From the NCBI RefSeq assembly GCF_000296835.1, contig NZ_CAKE01000004.1, positions 1 to 64,000 of the forward strand: a stretch of 64,000 nt of DNA, given 5' to 3'. Numbering within the stretch: the first letter of the stretch is position 1; each line of letters opens with the position of its first letter. A model generated the notes under the pieces. The model did no database searches. It had not been told where the DNA came from and saw only the letters and a list, made by a program, of their open reading frames with translations. Made by a program: the position numbers and the translations under genes. The stretch comes from Lactobacillus hominis DSM 23910 = CRBIP 24.179. Its GTDB lineage: Bacteria; Bacillota; Bacilli; Lactobacillales; Lactobacillaceae. This document shows positions 16,496 through 24,389 of the stretch, in pieces.

Positions 16496-17326
16496 TTACA
16501 ACTGATTAGCAGTATTCCCAAATTTGCGATCTTTTTTAATAAACCATTTTTTAGCAAAATCTATTAATGGCCTAGTATTAATTACTTTTATTATTCCAGA
16601 GACGAGTTGTAGAGTTTGCCATTCAGTAGGAAATTCTTTTTCAAAAGCTGCGCCTAATTCATTAAAATCATCATAAGAATCTAGGTCTACGTTTTGATAT
16701 TTGGTCCAGATCGTTTTGCCATTTTCAGAAATAGCCGTTGCTGCAGAGCATGCTTCAGTCTTTCTATTAATCACTGATTCAGCGTAATGAAGCATGGTGC
16801 AAGTTTCATAATCAGTTCCTAAAAAGATGGTTTTACCGTGATGTTGATAAACATAATCAAGTGGACTATTTACGCCATATGGTAAGTCAAGTGGCTGAAT
16901 TTTAGCAATCTGGTGTGCATTTTTACCCCAAATAGCAACAGGCAGATAAGGGTGGCTACTTCTGACAACATCAGGCAAAGTGCGGAAGTATTCTGGCGTA
17001 ATTCCTAATCCTTCCGTTTGAGAAGTCTGAGGATTATAAGGTGGCATTGAATCGCGGATTAATTGAATTAGATTTTCTTTTACTGGCGGATACTCCCAAG
17101 TAGCTGGATCACAATTGCTTGAAACTTGCGAGGGCATCATTAGAGTACCATTTGGCAAAGTTTCTTTTAATGCACTGACAATTGTTTGGCTACCACCAGG
17201 CAAATAATAAAATTTCCTCATGGCAGTATGTACGAAACAAACATCACTATTTTTAATATTTAGTTCTTTAAAAGCATGTTTTAGGTCATTTTTAGTAACT
17301 ACAGTTGTAATTGAATTTTCAGACAT
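16496..17326 (-). CDS. AAC(3)-family aminoglycoside N-acetyltransferase
   Basis: A 276-residue protein of the aminoglycoside 3-N-acetyltransferase family (PF02522). Signatures include 'VCFVHTAMRKFYYLPGG' (~29-45), 'LPNGTLMMPSQ' (~57-67), 'GLGITPEYFRTLPDVVRSSHPYLP' (~102-125), 'SPLDYVYQHHGKTIFLG' and the catalytic His in 'TMLHYAE'. It transfers acetyl from acetyl-CoA to the 3-amino group of 2-deoxystreptamine drugs. Chromosomal copies in commensals may have other amines as natural substrates. A 24-codon leader ORF and a strong promoter lie upstream on the same strand. Confidence 0.85.
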   Translation of the reverse strand: MSENSITTVVTKNDLKHAFKELNIKNSDVCFVHTAMRKFYYLPGGSQTIVSALKETLPNGTLMMPSQVSSNCDPATWEYPPVKENLIQLIRDSMPPYNPQTSQTEGLGITPEYFRTLPDVVRSSHPYLPVAIWGKNAHQIAKIQPLDLPYGVNSPLDYVYQHHGKTIFLGTDYETCTMLHYAESVINRKTEACSAATAISENGKTIWTKYQNVDLDSYDDFNELGAAFEKEFPTEWQTLQLVSGIIKVINTRPLIDFAKKWFIKKDRKFGNTANQL

Positions 17327-17353
17327 TTTTCTTTCCTTTTTCTAAAATAAAAA

Positions 17354-17428
17354 TTATTGGCTTGGTCTGAAAAATATTACTCTTGCTTTGATATTAGAAT
17401 TATTAATAGTTATTTTCTTATTACTCAT
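17354..17428 (-). CDS. Possible 24-residue leader peptide upstream of the AAC(3) gene
   Basis: On the minus strand, AAGGA sits seven bases before ATG 17428. The ORF encodes 24 residues beginning MSNKKITINN and ending RVIFFRPSQ, and stops 27 bases before the acetyltransferase ATG. It lies directly downstream of a near-consensus promoter. Such short translated leaders before resistance genes can regulate by ribosome stalling. It could equally be a chance ORF. Confidence 0.4.
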   Translation of the reverse strand: MSNKKITINNSNIKARVIFFRPSQ

Positions 17429-17468
17429 AATTTAGTTCCTTATCCTATTTTTAAGTATTTTATTATAA

Positions 17469-17497
17469 ATTATAAAAGATAAGAACAATAGAAACAA
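17469..17497 (-). promoter_or_regulatory. Promoter of the AAC(3) transcript
   Basis: On the minus strand TTGTTT (17492-17497) and TATAAT (17469-17474) are separated by 17 bases, a near-consensus SigA promoter pointing to the leader ORF and acetyltransferase gene. The rest of the interval 17430-17537 holds nothing else I can identify. Confidence 0.65.
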
Positions 17498-17537
17498 TAA
17501 AACTTAAAAATAATAATTAAAAAATTGTAGAAAAGTT

Positions 17538-17565
17538 TTGCTAAATTAAAATAATATGATATAGT
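17538..17565 (+). promoter_or_regulatory. Promoter of the ABC exporter leader RNA
   Basis: TTGCTA at 17538-17543, a 16-base spacer and an extended -10 TGATATAGT ending at 17565. Transcription would start near 17572, about 30 bases before the leader ORF. Confidence 0.65.
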
Positions 17566-17601
17566 TTAATTAACTTATAGAAACAAGAGGAAAATTGCCA
17601 T

Positions 17602-17625
17602 ATGATTCGTTTATTGAATCTTTAA
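17602..17625 (+). CDS. Leader peptide MIRLLNL
   Basis: AGAGGA at 17586-17591 precedes ATG 17602; seven codons (MIRLLNL) end in TAA. The coding bases form the 5' strand of the attenuator hairpin. The Arg-Leu-Leu sequence is loosely similar to RLR-type drug-arrest leaders, but no arrest motif is certain. Confidence 0.55.
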   Translation: MIRLLNL

Positions 17626-17759
17626 TATCTAATTTATTGTTTTAGTAAAAAGTGTGGGTCAAAACGCTTATTTGTTGTACCCCAAATTTGCTTACAATTA
17701 GATATTAACAGTAAACGAATTTAAGGTGATCTTTCCGTAAAATCAACCTCTTATTTGTG

Positions 17760-17801
17760 GTGCTGTTAATTGATTGTGAGTCCAATTAACAGCACTTTTT
17801 T
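17760..17801 (+). terminator. Attenuator terminator
   Basis: GTGCTGTTAATTG at 17760-17772 pairs perfectly with CAATTAACAGCAC at 17783-17795, followed by six T. It ends transcription 76 bases before the first ABC gene unless the upstream antiterminator segment captures its 5' arm. Confidence 0.85.
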
Positions 17802-17876
17802 CTTTGCAAAAAATGATATTGAAGATAATTAATTTTTAATCTGATATTTAACATTCAAAGAAAATGAGGATTATTG

Positions 17877-19454
17877 ATGGGTTTAAAAGAATACTTTCAA
17901 GAAAATAAAAAACATGCTTTGTTAGTCTTGTTTTTAATGACATTAACACAAGTAATGACCACGATTTATACTTATTTGACTAGTCCTGAATTGGATGCTA
18001 TTTCTAAAGGAAAGTTTGTTTTATTTTTAGAATTGATTGGGATGCAATTTGTTTTTGGTCAAATTTGTAATGTTAGTTTCAATTTAGCGAGTGTAGAAAA
18101 TACCAAACAAACTCAGAATCTATTTCATTCAGTAAGACAAAGAATTCTGCATCATTATTATCAGCAACCTGATAAAGTTTCAGAAATGGAGAATCATCTG
18201 GGCAATGATTTGCAAATAATTCAAGATAGTTACTATCATATTTACTTTTATTTTTTATGTGATGCGATCTATATTGTTTTAACAATCGGAACTTTGTTTA
18301 CTTTTCACTGGGTTTTAGTAGCATTTACTTTATTTGTAACTTTTTTAGCAGTCCTTGTGCCCAAGCTAATGGAAAAATACACAAATAAGGCAACTGAATT
18401 AGTTTCTAGTAAGAATGCTCAATTTTTAAATACGATTGAAAAATGGTTTGACGGACTAGATGAATTACGACGATACAAAAATAAGGTTGTTTTAAAAAAA
18501 GTGATTGGTCAAGATAGTCAAAAACTTGAAGATAGCGAATTTAAACGTAGTAAGACTATGAGCTACGTTCAGCTTGTGTCTTCTATATTTGATATAACGG
18601 GGCGAATTGGTGTGCCACTTATTGCCGGGATCTTGTTTATCAATCATCAAGTAAGTTTGGGAGCAATTTTGACAGCTGGTTATTTTGCTAATGGTATCTT
18701 TTGGAGCGTAAAAAATTGTATTTCTAATTATGTTCAACTAAAATCAACGCAGACTTTAAGAAATATAATTCTTGAATTGCAAAAGACAAGCAATGAAGAA
18801 AAATATGATCCGATTGATGAAGTTGCATCAATTGAGATTAGAAAATTAAGCATTAAATATAAACATGGACAGCAGATTTTCTATCCAGATTTTTCTATAA
18901 ATTTAGGTGAGAAAGTATTGCTTACAGGTGATAGCGGCACTGGAAAATCAACTTTAATTAAGACTCTTTTAGGACAAATAAAGCCGATTAGTGGAGAAGT
19001 TATTTATCGTAACTTTAATGGAAAAGTTATTCATCCCGATCTAAGGCAGATTGGTTATTTAGCGCAAGATCTCATCATGTTTCCGGGCACTATCAAGGAA
19101 AACATTACAATGTTTGATGAAAAACTCAATAGTAGCGTGCAAACTTTAGTTGATGCTACTCAATTTTCTACAGATCAAGATCGCTTTAAAAAAGGATTAG
19201 ACACGCAGATTGATCCAAGAAAGAATTTACTTTCTGGTGGTCAAAAACAAAAAGTGGTTTTAATGCGTGAAATGCTTTTTAACAAACCTGTAGTTTATTT
19301 AGATGAAGCAACTAGTGCAATTGATCAAGGAGCTACAACTAGGATTTTGCAAGAAATTGTTAAAACCAAACAAACCGTTTTAATGATTGCACATAATTTG
19401 AATTCAAATCAAAAACAATTATTTGATCGTGAAATTCATCTGGAGGAAAAATAA
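17877..19454 (+). CDS. ABC exporter half-transporter, subunit 1
   Basis: A ~525-residue membrane-plus-ATPase protein. About six membrane helices fill residues ~15-290. The nucleotide-binding domain has Walker A GDSGTGKST (~350-358), Q-loop 'GYLAQDLIMFPGTIKENI', signature LLSGGQKQKV (~450-459), Walker B 'PVVYLDEATSAID' and His in 'LMIAHNLN'. It is shorter than the usual ~580. ATG 17877 follows GAGGA at 17866-17870; a TTG three bases upstream is too close. The final base of its stop is the start of subunit 2, and together they should form a heterodimeric multidrug or peptide exporter. Confidence 0.85.
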   Translation: MGLKEYFQENKKHALLVLFLMTLTQVMTTIYTYLTSPELDAISKGKFVLFLELIGMQFVFGQICNVSFNLASVENTKQTQNLFHSVRQRILHHYYQQPDKVSEMENHLGNDLQIIQDSYYHIYFYFLCDAIYIVLTIGTLFTFHWVLVAFTLFVTFLAVLVPKLMEKYTNKATELVSSKNAQFLNTIEKWFDGLDELRRYKNKVVLKKVIGQDSQKLEDSEFKRSKTMSYVQLVSSIFDITGRIGVPLIAGILFINHQVSLGAILTAGYFANGIFWSVKNCISNYVQLKSTQTLRNIILELQKTSNEEKYDPIDEVASIEIRKLSIKYKHGQQIFYPDFSINLGEKVLLTGDSGTGKSTLIKTLLGQIKPISGEVIYRNFNGKVIHPDLRQIGYLAQDLIMFPGTIKENITMFDEKLNSSVQTLVDATQFSTDQDRFKKGLDTQIDPRKNLLSGGQKQKVVLMREMLFNKPVVYLDEATSAIDQGATTRILQEIVKTKQTVLMIAHNLNSNQKQLFDREIHLEEK

Positions 19455-21034
19455 TGAGTTGGAAAGAATTATTTAAGTTTAAACCGGGGAAATTTATTTT
19501 AGTTGTTTTGTTGCATCTTACGGGAGGAATTAGCGAAGTAGGTGTTGCATATGTACTGACTTTGCAATTTAATGCTATTCGCAAGCATCACTTAGAATTA
19601 TTCTTAATTTATGCTTTAGTTCAATTAATTTTGTATGTTTATGTTTATCTTGCTTATCAATTTGCAGGTATTGTTTGGCAAAAGCTGCTGCAGCAATATT
19701 TTCATCTGGTGCGGCAAGAAATTGCTGATCATTATTTTGAAGATCAAAAACATCATCGTTCTTCAGACGTACAAAATCGTTTAACAAATGATATTAATTT
19801 GATTCATAGTGATTATTTCGATTCATTTCGCTATATTATAGGAATGTTTGCGGCAATTTTTAGTGTAGCTTTTTCATTATTAACATTTCAATGGAGCTTA
19901 TTAGTCGCATGTATAATTTTCGCAGCTGTTCAAATATATTTACCTAAATTATTAGATCAGTCATTGCAAAAAGCTGTTAGCCATGTTTCTAACGCTAATA
20001 AAAAATACTTAAAAACTTTAGGGGATTGGCTAATTGGTTTGAGCGAAGTCAGAAGATATTTTGCAAGTCCAACAATGTTTAAGATAATTGCGAAAAGTTC
20101 AAAAGATTTAGAAAATGCAAATGTTGAAAAAGAAAAGGTTGATCAAAAACTAGATTATTTAAATCAGCTGAGTTACTCCTTAGGAGATGCCTTGATCTTT
20201 TTGTTAACAGGATTTTTAGTTGTAAATCATTTAGCGGCTTTTGGTTTAGTAGCAAGCATTGGTAATTTTAATTCGGCTCTATTTGGCTCTTTGCAAGGAA
20301 TTGCAAATTATACAGGAAGAATGCGTTCAACTAAGAAGCTGCGCCAAGAGATTTGGCAGGCTCGAAAACAAATAACCTCAAAAAAAGATAGAAATCTTGA
20401 GATCGTTACTAGTTTCTCAATTCATGATTTAGCAATTGATTTTGATAATGGAGAAGGTGTCTCTTATGCGGATTTAGCTATAAAAAATGGTGAGCATATT
20501 CTTTTAACTGGAGATTCTGGTACAGGAAAATCCACGTTATTCAAGTTGTTATTGGGAGAATTAAAGCCTAGTCGGGGCAGTATAAAGTATTTCGGTTTCG
20601 ATAACAAAGAAATTTCACCTGATTTATCTACTATAGGCTATTTACCACAAGAGCCAATTCTTTTTCCGGTATCGATTAGAGATAATATTACTATGTTTAA
20701 ACAAAAGTTAGATAAATTGGTTATTCCGGCTGTTGGACAAGTTCAATTAGTTAGCGATATTAATAAATTCCCGGCTGGAATTGAGACAAAGATTAATTTA
20801 GACAAATTAAATGTGTCAGGCGGTCAAAAACAAAAAATCGTTTTAGCTAGAAGTCGCGTGCATGATAGTCAATTAGTCTTAATTGATGAAGCCACTAGTG
20901 CGATTGATCAACATGCAACGATGCAGATTTTAAAAGCAGTTTTGAAAACCAATGCGACAGTGGTTTTCATTGCTCATAACTTTAATGAAGAAATGCGTAA
21001 GTTATTTGATCGTGAAATTAAATTAGATAGATAA
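19454..21034 (+). CDS. ABC exporter half-transporter, subunit 2
   Basis: A 526-residue paralogue of the previous protein with the same layout: ~6 helices, Walker A GDSGTGKST near 352-360, 'GYLPQEPILFPVSIRDNI', signature NVSGGQKQKI near 454-463, 'LVLIDEATSAID', and His in 'VFIAHNFN'. Both subunits keep the Walker B Glu, so there is no obviously degenerate ATP site of the BmrCD/LmrCD type, although length and pairing resemble such heterodimers. GGAGG precedes its ATG, which overlaps the stop of subunit 1. A terminator at 21050-21094 ends the operon. Confidence 0.85.
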   Translation: MSWKELFKFKPGKFILVVLLHLTGGISEVGVAYVLTLQFNAIRKHHLELFLIYALVQLILYVYVYLAYQFAGIVWQKLLQQYFHLVRQEIADHYFEDQKHHRSSDVQNRLTNDINLIHSDYFDSFRYIIGMFAAIFSVAFSLLTFQWSLLVACIIFAAVQIYLPKLLDQSLQKAVSHVSNANKKYLKTLGDWLIGLSEVRRYFASPTMFKIIAKSSKDLENANVEKEKVDQKLDYLNQLSYSLGDALIFLLTGFLVVNHLAAFGLVASIGNFNSALFGSLQGIANYTGRMRSTKKLRQEIWQARKQITSKKDRNLEIVTSFSIHDLAIDFDNGEGVSYADLAIKNGEHILLTGDSGTGKSTLFKLLLGELKPSRGSIKYFGFDNKEISPDLSTIGYLPQEPILFPVSIRDNITMFKQKLDKLVIPAVGQVQLVSDINKFPAGIETKINLDKLNVSGGQKQKIVLARSRVHDSQLVLIDEATSAIDQHATMQILKAVLKTNATVVFIAHNFNEEMRKLFDREIKLDR

Positions 21035-21049
21035 TTTTATATTTAAAGA

Positions 21050-21094
21050 AAAGTTTCTTTCTATATTAGATAATATATAGAAGGAAACTTTTTT
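21050..21094 (+). terminator. Intrinsic terminator of the ABC operon
   Basis: AAGTTTC-TTCTATAT pairs with ATATAGAA-GAAACTT around a short loop, followed by a T-run. Confidence 0.8.
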
Positions 21095-21159
21095 GATAAG
21101 ATATAGTTAAATGGATGACTAATATTACAGTAATAAAATTATGTTAAGTAGGTGTAAAA

Positions 21160-21540
21160 ATGAATGATGCAGAATTAAATAAAATTAGTAAGCAAGGACT
21201 TAATTGGGTAAAGGACAATTTAAAGTTTTATCGGATTGGGCCCAGCACAATTGAAGTTGAAACTCCACTGATTGATGCGTTTGGTCAAAAGATTTATTGT
21301 TTTATTATGAAGCAAGACGAAGGATATCGAGTAAGCGATGATTCTTGGATGCTTTATAAATTAGATCCGATGCAAGAAGATGAAGATTTCCAAGAAGCTG
21401 CACAAGATATTGTCTTAGGATCTGGTTTTGATTATGACGATCAAACCGGTGAAATTTTTCAAGATGTGACTTATGCAGAATTAGCAATGATGGTTAATAA
21501 TTTAGCTCAACTTGAAGTGGCACTATCATTTATTAAATAG
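21160..21540 (+). CDS. DUF1828-like protein A
   Basis: A 126-residue acidic protein with no membrane segment. The pattern N-terminal helix, 'STIEVETPLIDAFGQKIYCFIMKQDEGYRVSDDSWMLYKL' and a helical C-terminus resembles DUF1828, a small domain of unknown function. AGGTG precedes the ATG. It is the first of three neighbouring genes that share the strand-turn-strand element 'DG-Y-(R/S)-(V/L)SD'. Its own short intergenic region suggests its own promoter. Function unknown. Confidence 0.6.
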   Translation: MNDAELNKISKQGLNWVKDNLKFYRIGPSTIEVETPLIDAFGQKIYCFIMKQDEGYRVSDDSWMLYKLDPMQEDEDFQEAAQDIVLGSGFDYDDQTGEIFQDVTYAELAMMVNNLAQLEVALSFIK

Positions 21541-21629
21541 TCGTAAATTAGAACAGCTATCTTTGTATAATTATGAGAACTTGCGTTAGACTAGTACTAT
21601 GAAAGCGATTGCTAGAAAGAGGTAGCAGA

Positions 21630-22034
21630 ATGTTTAATGATAGTTTACTCAATATATTGCAAGCAAGTTGGAAGAAATGGGATAATCCCAGTGTTTCTGT
21701 CAAGGCTGTTAATCCGAATGAATATATAGTTTTTACTGATCAAACTAATGACTTAAATGAAGGAATATACTTTTATTTAAAAACTAATTCTGACGGCACT
21801 TATAGCTTGAGCGATCGAGTTTTAACTGTTAATTCAGTTAACCGTGAGATCGGTGATTTCAATGCTATCAAGCATGAAGCAGCGCGCATTGCTGCCCAAT
21901 ACGGTATTTTGCTGAATAATCAAGGCGAGTTTGTTAATGAAGAAGTAGGGCAGTTGAATTTGTCTAGCGCTATGTATAATTTTGAAAGAATGCTTTATGA
22001 CGTAATGGATTATGCTGCACGAAACGTGAGATAA
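21630..22034 (+). CDS. DUF1828-like protein B
   Basis: A 134-residue protein; ATG 21630 is chosen because AAAGAGG at 21616-21622 is well placed, while the in-frame TTG 21609 has no site. It carries 'SVKAVNPNEYIVFTD' then 'YFYLKTNSDGTYSLSDRVLT', matching the core of the neighbouring protein A, and a C-terminal helix 'SSAMYNFERMLYDVMDYA' parallel to 'LAMMVNNLAQLEVALSFI' in A. It is thus a diverged paralogue. Function unknown. Confidence 0.6.
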   Translation: MFNDSLLNILQASWKKWDNPSVSVKAVNPNEYIVFTDQTNDLNEGIYFYLKTNSDGTYSLSDRVLTVNSVNREIGDFNAIKHEAARIAAQYGILLNNQGEFVNEEVGQLNLSSAMYNFERMLYDVMDYAARNVR

Positions 22035-22035
22035 A

Positions 22036-22308
22036 ATGAATCAAGAAATAGCTCGATTAAAAAACATTTGGAATGAATGGAGTCAAAATTTAGTTAGTTT
22101 CAAATATGTGCAAGATAATAATTATTTAGTTGAAACTAAATTTATGACTCGTAATAATAAGCCAATAAGTTTTAATCTTTTCTTTGATGAAGATGGCATT
22201 TATAGAATGCGTTATCAAAAAGAAAAGAAAATTTTAGAAGTCAATAATATTAAGGAAGAGAATCTTCCTGCTGAAATTTTACGGTTTGCTTTAATGATCG
22301 ATAATTAG
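22036..22308 (+). CDS. DUF1828-like protein C (short)
   Basis: A 90-residue protein starting one base after the stop of protein B, so probably translated by reinitiation. It contains 'NYLVETKFMTRNNKPISFNLFFDEDGIYRMRY', the same strand pattern as proteins A and B, but lacks their C-terminal helical part. Length suggests a minimal or truncated member of the same small family. Function unknown. Confidence 0.55.
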   Translation: MNQEIARLKNIWNEWSQNLVSFKYVQDNNYLVETKFMTRNNKPISFNLFFDEDGIYRMRYQKEKKILEVNNIKEENLPAEILRFALMIDN

Positions 22309-22380
22309 AAATGTGAATTTAAAATCAAAGAAAGATATGTAATTTTTTCTACTTAAAACGCTATTTGTATATTATTTTGA

Positions 22381-22417
22381 AGAATCAAGCATAATAAGAT
22401 GTTTGATTCTTTTTATT
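22381..22417 (+). terminator. Intrinsic terminator
   Basis: AGAATCAAGCAT pairs with ATGTTTGATTCT across AATAAG, followed by TTTTATTTT. It closes the DUF1828-like group. The remaining interval to 22601 holds a TATAAT at 22534-22539 that probably drives the surface-protein gene; I see no clear -35. Confidence 0.75.
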
Positions 22418-22601
22418 TTGTTTAACATTTTGGCTTTAAAAATGTTGATTTAATACCAACAATAAAGGAAAAATAAGTTTTACAAATTTTGAAATATAAG
22501 ACTTTTTTCTGTAATAAAATTGTAAAGTTAAGGTATAATATCTTTATAAAGTTATTAATAGATCGAAGTAAAGCTGGGACCTATTAGAGGGAGATATTAT
22601 T

Positions 22602-23336
22602 ATGATTAAGCAATTAAACAAAACAATTAAAAAACTGGCATTGACACTTACTGCTGCAGGTATTATTTCTGGAGTTGGTTTTCAAAGTAGCGTAGTTAAA
22701 GCTGATACTGTTAAGGAAGATTCAAAGGCAACTTACAACGCTTCAATGGATCAAGACTTAAAAGATCATAAGAATTTGCAGGCTTACCGTAATCCATTAA
22801 TTGCAGCTAGTTTAACTACTCCTGTAAATGAAGTGCCACAAGCACAATTAGGCGTAAGCAACTGGGATAGTCTTCCAGCAGGCACAACTGCTAAATGGAA
22901 TATGGAACCTGATGTATCAAAAGCTGGAACTAGTTATGGTCAAATTATCGTAACATTTCCGGATGGATCAGCTTCTAATTTAGCTGTTTATGTCACTGCT
23001 TCTGATTCTTCCAAACAAGCTCCAGTTGAAGATGAACAACAACCTGCTAATACTGAAAAAGAAAATGATCAAAGTAGCGTACAATCTCCAGTAATTGTTA
23101 GAGATGCTAATAACGTTAAAACTAATGCACGTAACAATAATGTTAAAGAAAATAGTACCGTTGCACCTCAATCACAAAGCAGTGTGGTTAGTGATGAAAC
23201 TGCTCATGTTGCAGGAGATGCTAAATTACCACAAACTAGTGCTAAAAATGCAGTAGTTATTATGATGATGGGTGTTATGACCATTATTGCCAGCTTAAGT
23301 TTAATTGCTAGAAACTTAATCAAAGAAAGAAATTAA
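22602..23336 (+). CDS. LPXTG cell-wall protein with Rib-like domain
   Basis: A 244-residue secreted protein. The N-terminus has a signal peptide (basic KQLNKTIKK, hydrophobic stretch, cut probably after VVKA-DT). Residues ~85-132 resemble one Rib domain ('AGTSYGQIIVTFPDGSASNLAVYVTA', normally YPDGS). A Gln/Asn/Ser-rich spacer follows, then the sortase signal LPQTS near 209, a hydrophobic helix and the tail ARNLIKERN. Sortase A should anchor it to peptidoglycan. Rib-type domains occur in adhesins; with a single domain this is probably a short surface protein. Ribosome site GAGGGAG. Confidence 0.8.
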   Translation: MIKQLNKTIKKLALTLTAAGIISGVGFQSSVVKADTVKEDSKATYNASMDQDLKDHKNLQAYRNPLIAASLTTPVNEVPQAQLGVSNWDSLPAGTTAKWNMEPDVSKAGTSYGQIIVTFPDGSASNLAVYVTASDSSKQAPVEDEQQPANTEKENDQSSVQSPVIVRDANNVKTNARNNNVKENSTVAPQSQSSVVSDETAHVAGDAKLPQTSAKNAVVIMMMGVMTIIASLSLIARNLIKERN

Positions 23337-23360
23337 TTTATAGTTGTTTAATGCAACATA

Positions 23361-23393
23361 AAAGACCTTGTCTTATTTGACAAGGTCTTTTTT
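23361..23393 (+). terminator. Intrinsic terminator of the surface-protein gene
   Basis: AAAGACCTTGTC pairs with GACAAGGTCTTT around TTATTT, followed by a T-run. Confidence 0.85.
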
Positions 23394-23401
23394 CAAAAGC
23401 A

Positions 23402-23533
23402 TTATTTTTCTTTATTGTCTTTTTCGTCTTTAGTAGGCTTTTTCTTAGATTTTTCTTTTGGATCATCTGGCATGATGGCAAATTTATCTAACATTTTTTC
23501 TAATTCATCGTTCTTTTTAAAAGTTAAACCCAT
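23402..23533 (-). CDS. Small charged protein, 43 residues
   Basis: A minus-strand ORF from ATG 23533 to 23402, with AAGGAG eight bases before the start. It encodes MGLTFKKNDELEKMLDKFAI followed by a Lys/Asp/Glu-rich tail. The size and the opening 'GLTFKKxDxLxxM' recall the small conserved SPJ_0845-type proteins of lactic acid bacteria, though I recall that family only loosely. The good ribosome site and Lys-rich but ordered start argue for a real gene. Function unknown. Confidence 0.6.
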   Translation of the reverse strand: MGLTFKKNDELEKMLDKFAIMPDDPKEKSKKKPTKDEKDNKEK

Positions 23534-23611
23534 AATTGATCTCCTTTACTTTTTTATTTTATTATAAAAGAAAATTGTTTATTTTGCATTGTTAAGTTTT
23601 TAGAGGTAGAA

Positions 23612-24389
23612 ATGTATTTTGAAACAAGCGATCATGTAAAACTTTTTTATACCGATACGCAAAAAGGTAATCTAACTTTAATTTGTATTCCCGGAATTGG
23701 CGGTTCACATGTATTATGGGATCAAGTAGTCGATTTGCTTAAAGAACAATATCGCGTTATTGTAACTGATCCACGTAATCAGGGCTTATCTCAAAGGACA
23801 CCAAAGGGTGAAACAATTGAACGTCATGCACAAGATCTTGAAGAATTATTAGAGTATTTGAAAATAGATAAAGCCGTTGGAATGGGCAATTCAATGGGAG
23901 CTGCAACCTTTGTTCGCTTATATAAATAAATATGGTGCTAATAGATTTTTACGTCTGGTTGATTTAGATCAATCACCTAAAATGATCGCTGATCCAAGCT
24001 GGCAATACGGCTTTAAGGATTTAAATGTAGATAATTTTCCCGAGTATCTTAAACTGGATTTTGGGAAAGCGCATTATGCTCATTTAAATCATCAGATGGT
24101 GGCTCGTGCTAAAAAAGAATATCATGATTTTCCCTATGATCCAAAGCAAAACTATAGGTTCTTGGTAGATCATGCAAGTAAGGACTGGCGAAATACTTTA
24201 AAGAATTTGACTATTCCTTTATTAATTCTAGTAGGTGATCATTCTCCTTATTTTGATTATAATTTTGCTAAAGAAGTTGCTTCATGGAATAAGTTAATTT
24301 CATATAAAGTAATTAAAGATTGTGGTCATTTAATTCAAGCTGAAAAGCCTCAAGAACTGGCTACGATTATTGAAAAATTTGTAAATTAA
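23612..24389 (+). pseudogene. Alpha/beta hydrolase, frameshifted
   Basis: The first frame (from ATG 23612) gives an N-terminal half with 'CIPGIGGSHVLWDQV' and nucleophile elbow GNSMGA near 92-97, then ends at 23929 soon after. The second frame continues FAYINKYGANRFLRLVDLDQ... with the acid in 'LVGDHSPYFD' and the His in 'KDCGHLIQAEKP', ending at 24389. Removing one T from the TTT near 23909 restores A-T-L-F-A-Y-I-N-K-Y in one frame of ~258 codons. Either a true inactivating insertion or a read error; all three catalytic residues are otherwise present. Confidence 0.8.

Larger units (their letters stand above)
17572..17801 (+). promoter_or_regulatory. Ribosome-mediated transcription attenuator of the ABC exporter operon
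   Basis: The leader contains a tiny ORF (17602-17625), a long hairpin and a terminator. 17605-17613 pairs with 17712-17720 and 17622-17634 with 17696-17708, so the leader ORF itself forms the 5' strand of the hairpin. Inside its 3' strand, ATTAACAG (17704-17711) is perfectly complementary to CTGTTAAT (17763-17770) in the terminator's 5' arm. A ribosome stalled on the ORF would free ATTAACAG to break the terminator. This matches the design of known antibiotic-responsive attenuators; pairing was worked out by eye. Confidence 0.7.

Noticed and set aside
17572-17801. 6S RNA or other stand-alone structured RNA
   Set aside because: The rod-like fold looked like 6S RNA, but the translated mini-ORF within its 5' strand and the antiterminator complementarity to the terminator fit an attenuator better. 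A stand-alone role is not fully excluded.
22036-22308. Calling the third DUF1828-like gene a pseudogene
   Set aside because: It is shorter than its paralogues but has an intact, tightly coupled start and ordered sequence; truncation cannot be shown.
23877-24389. Separate 170-codon gene starting MEWAIQWELQ
   Set aside because: The first residues are an out-of-frame reading of the GNSMG elbow; the rest is the second half of the frameshifted hydrolase.
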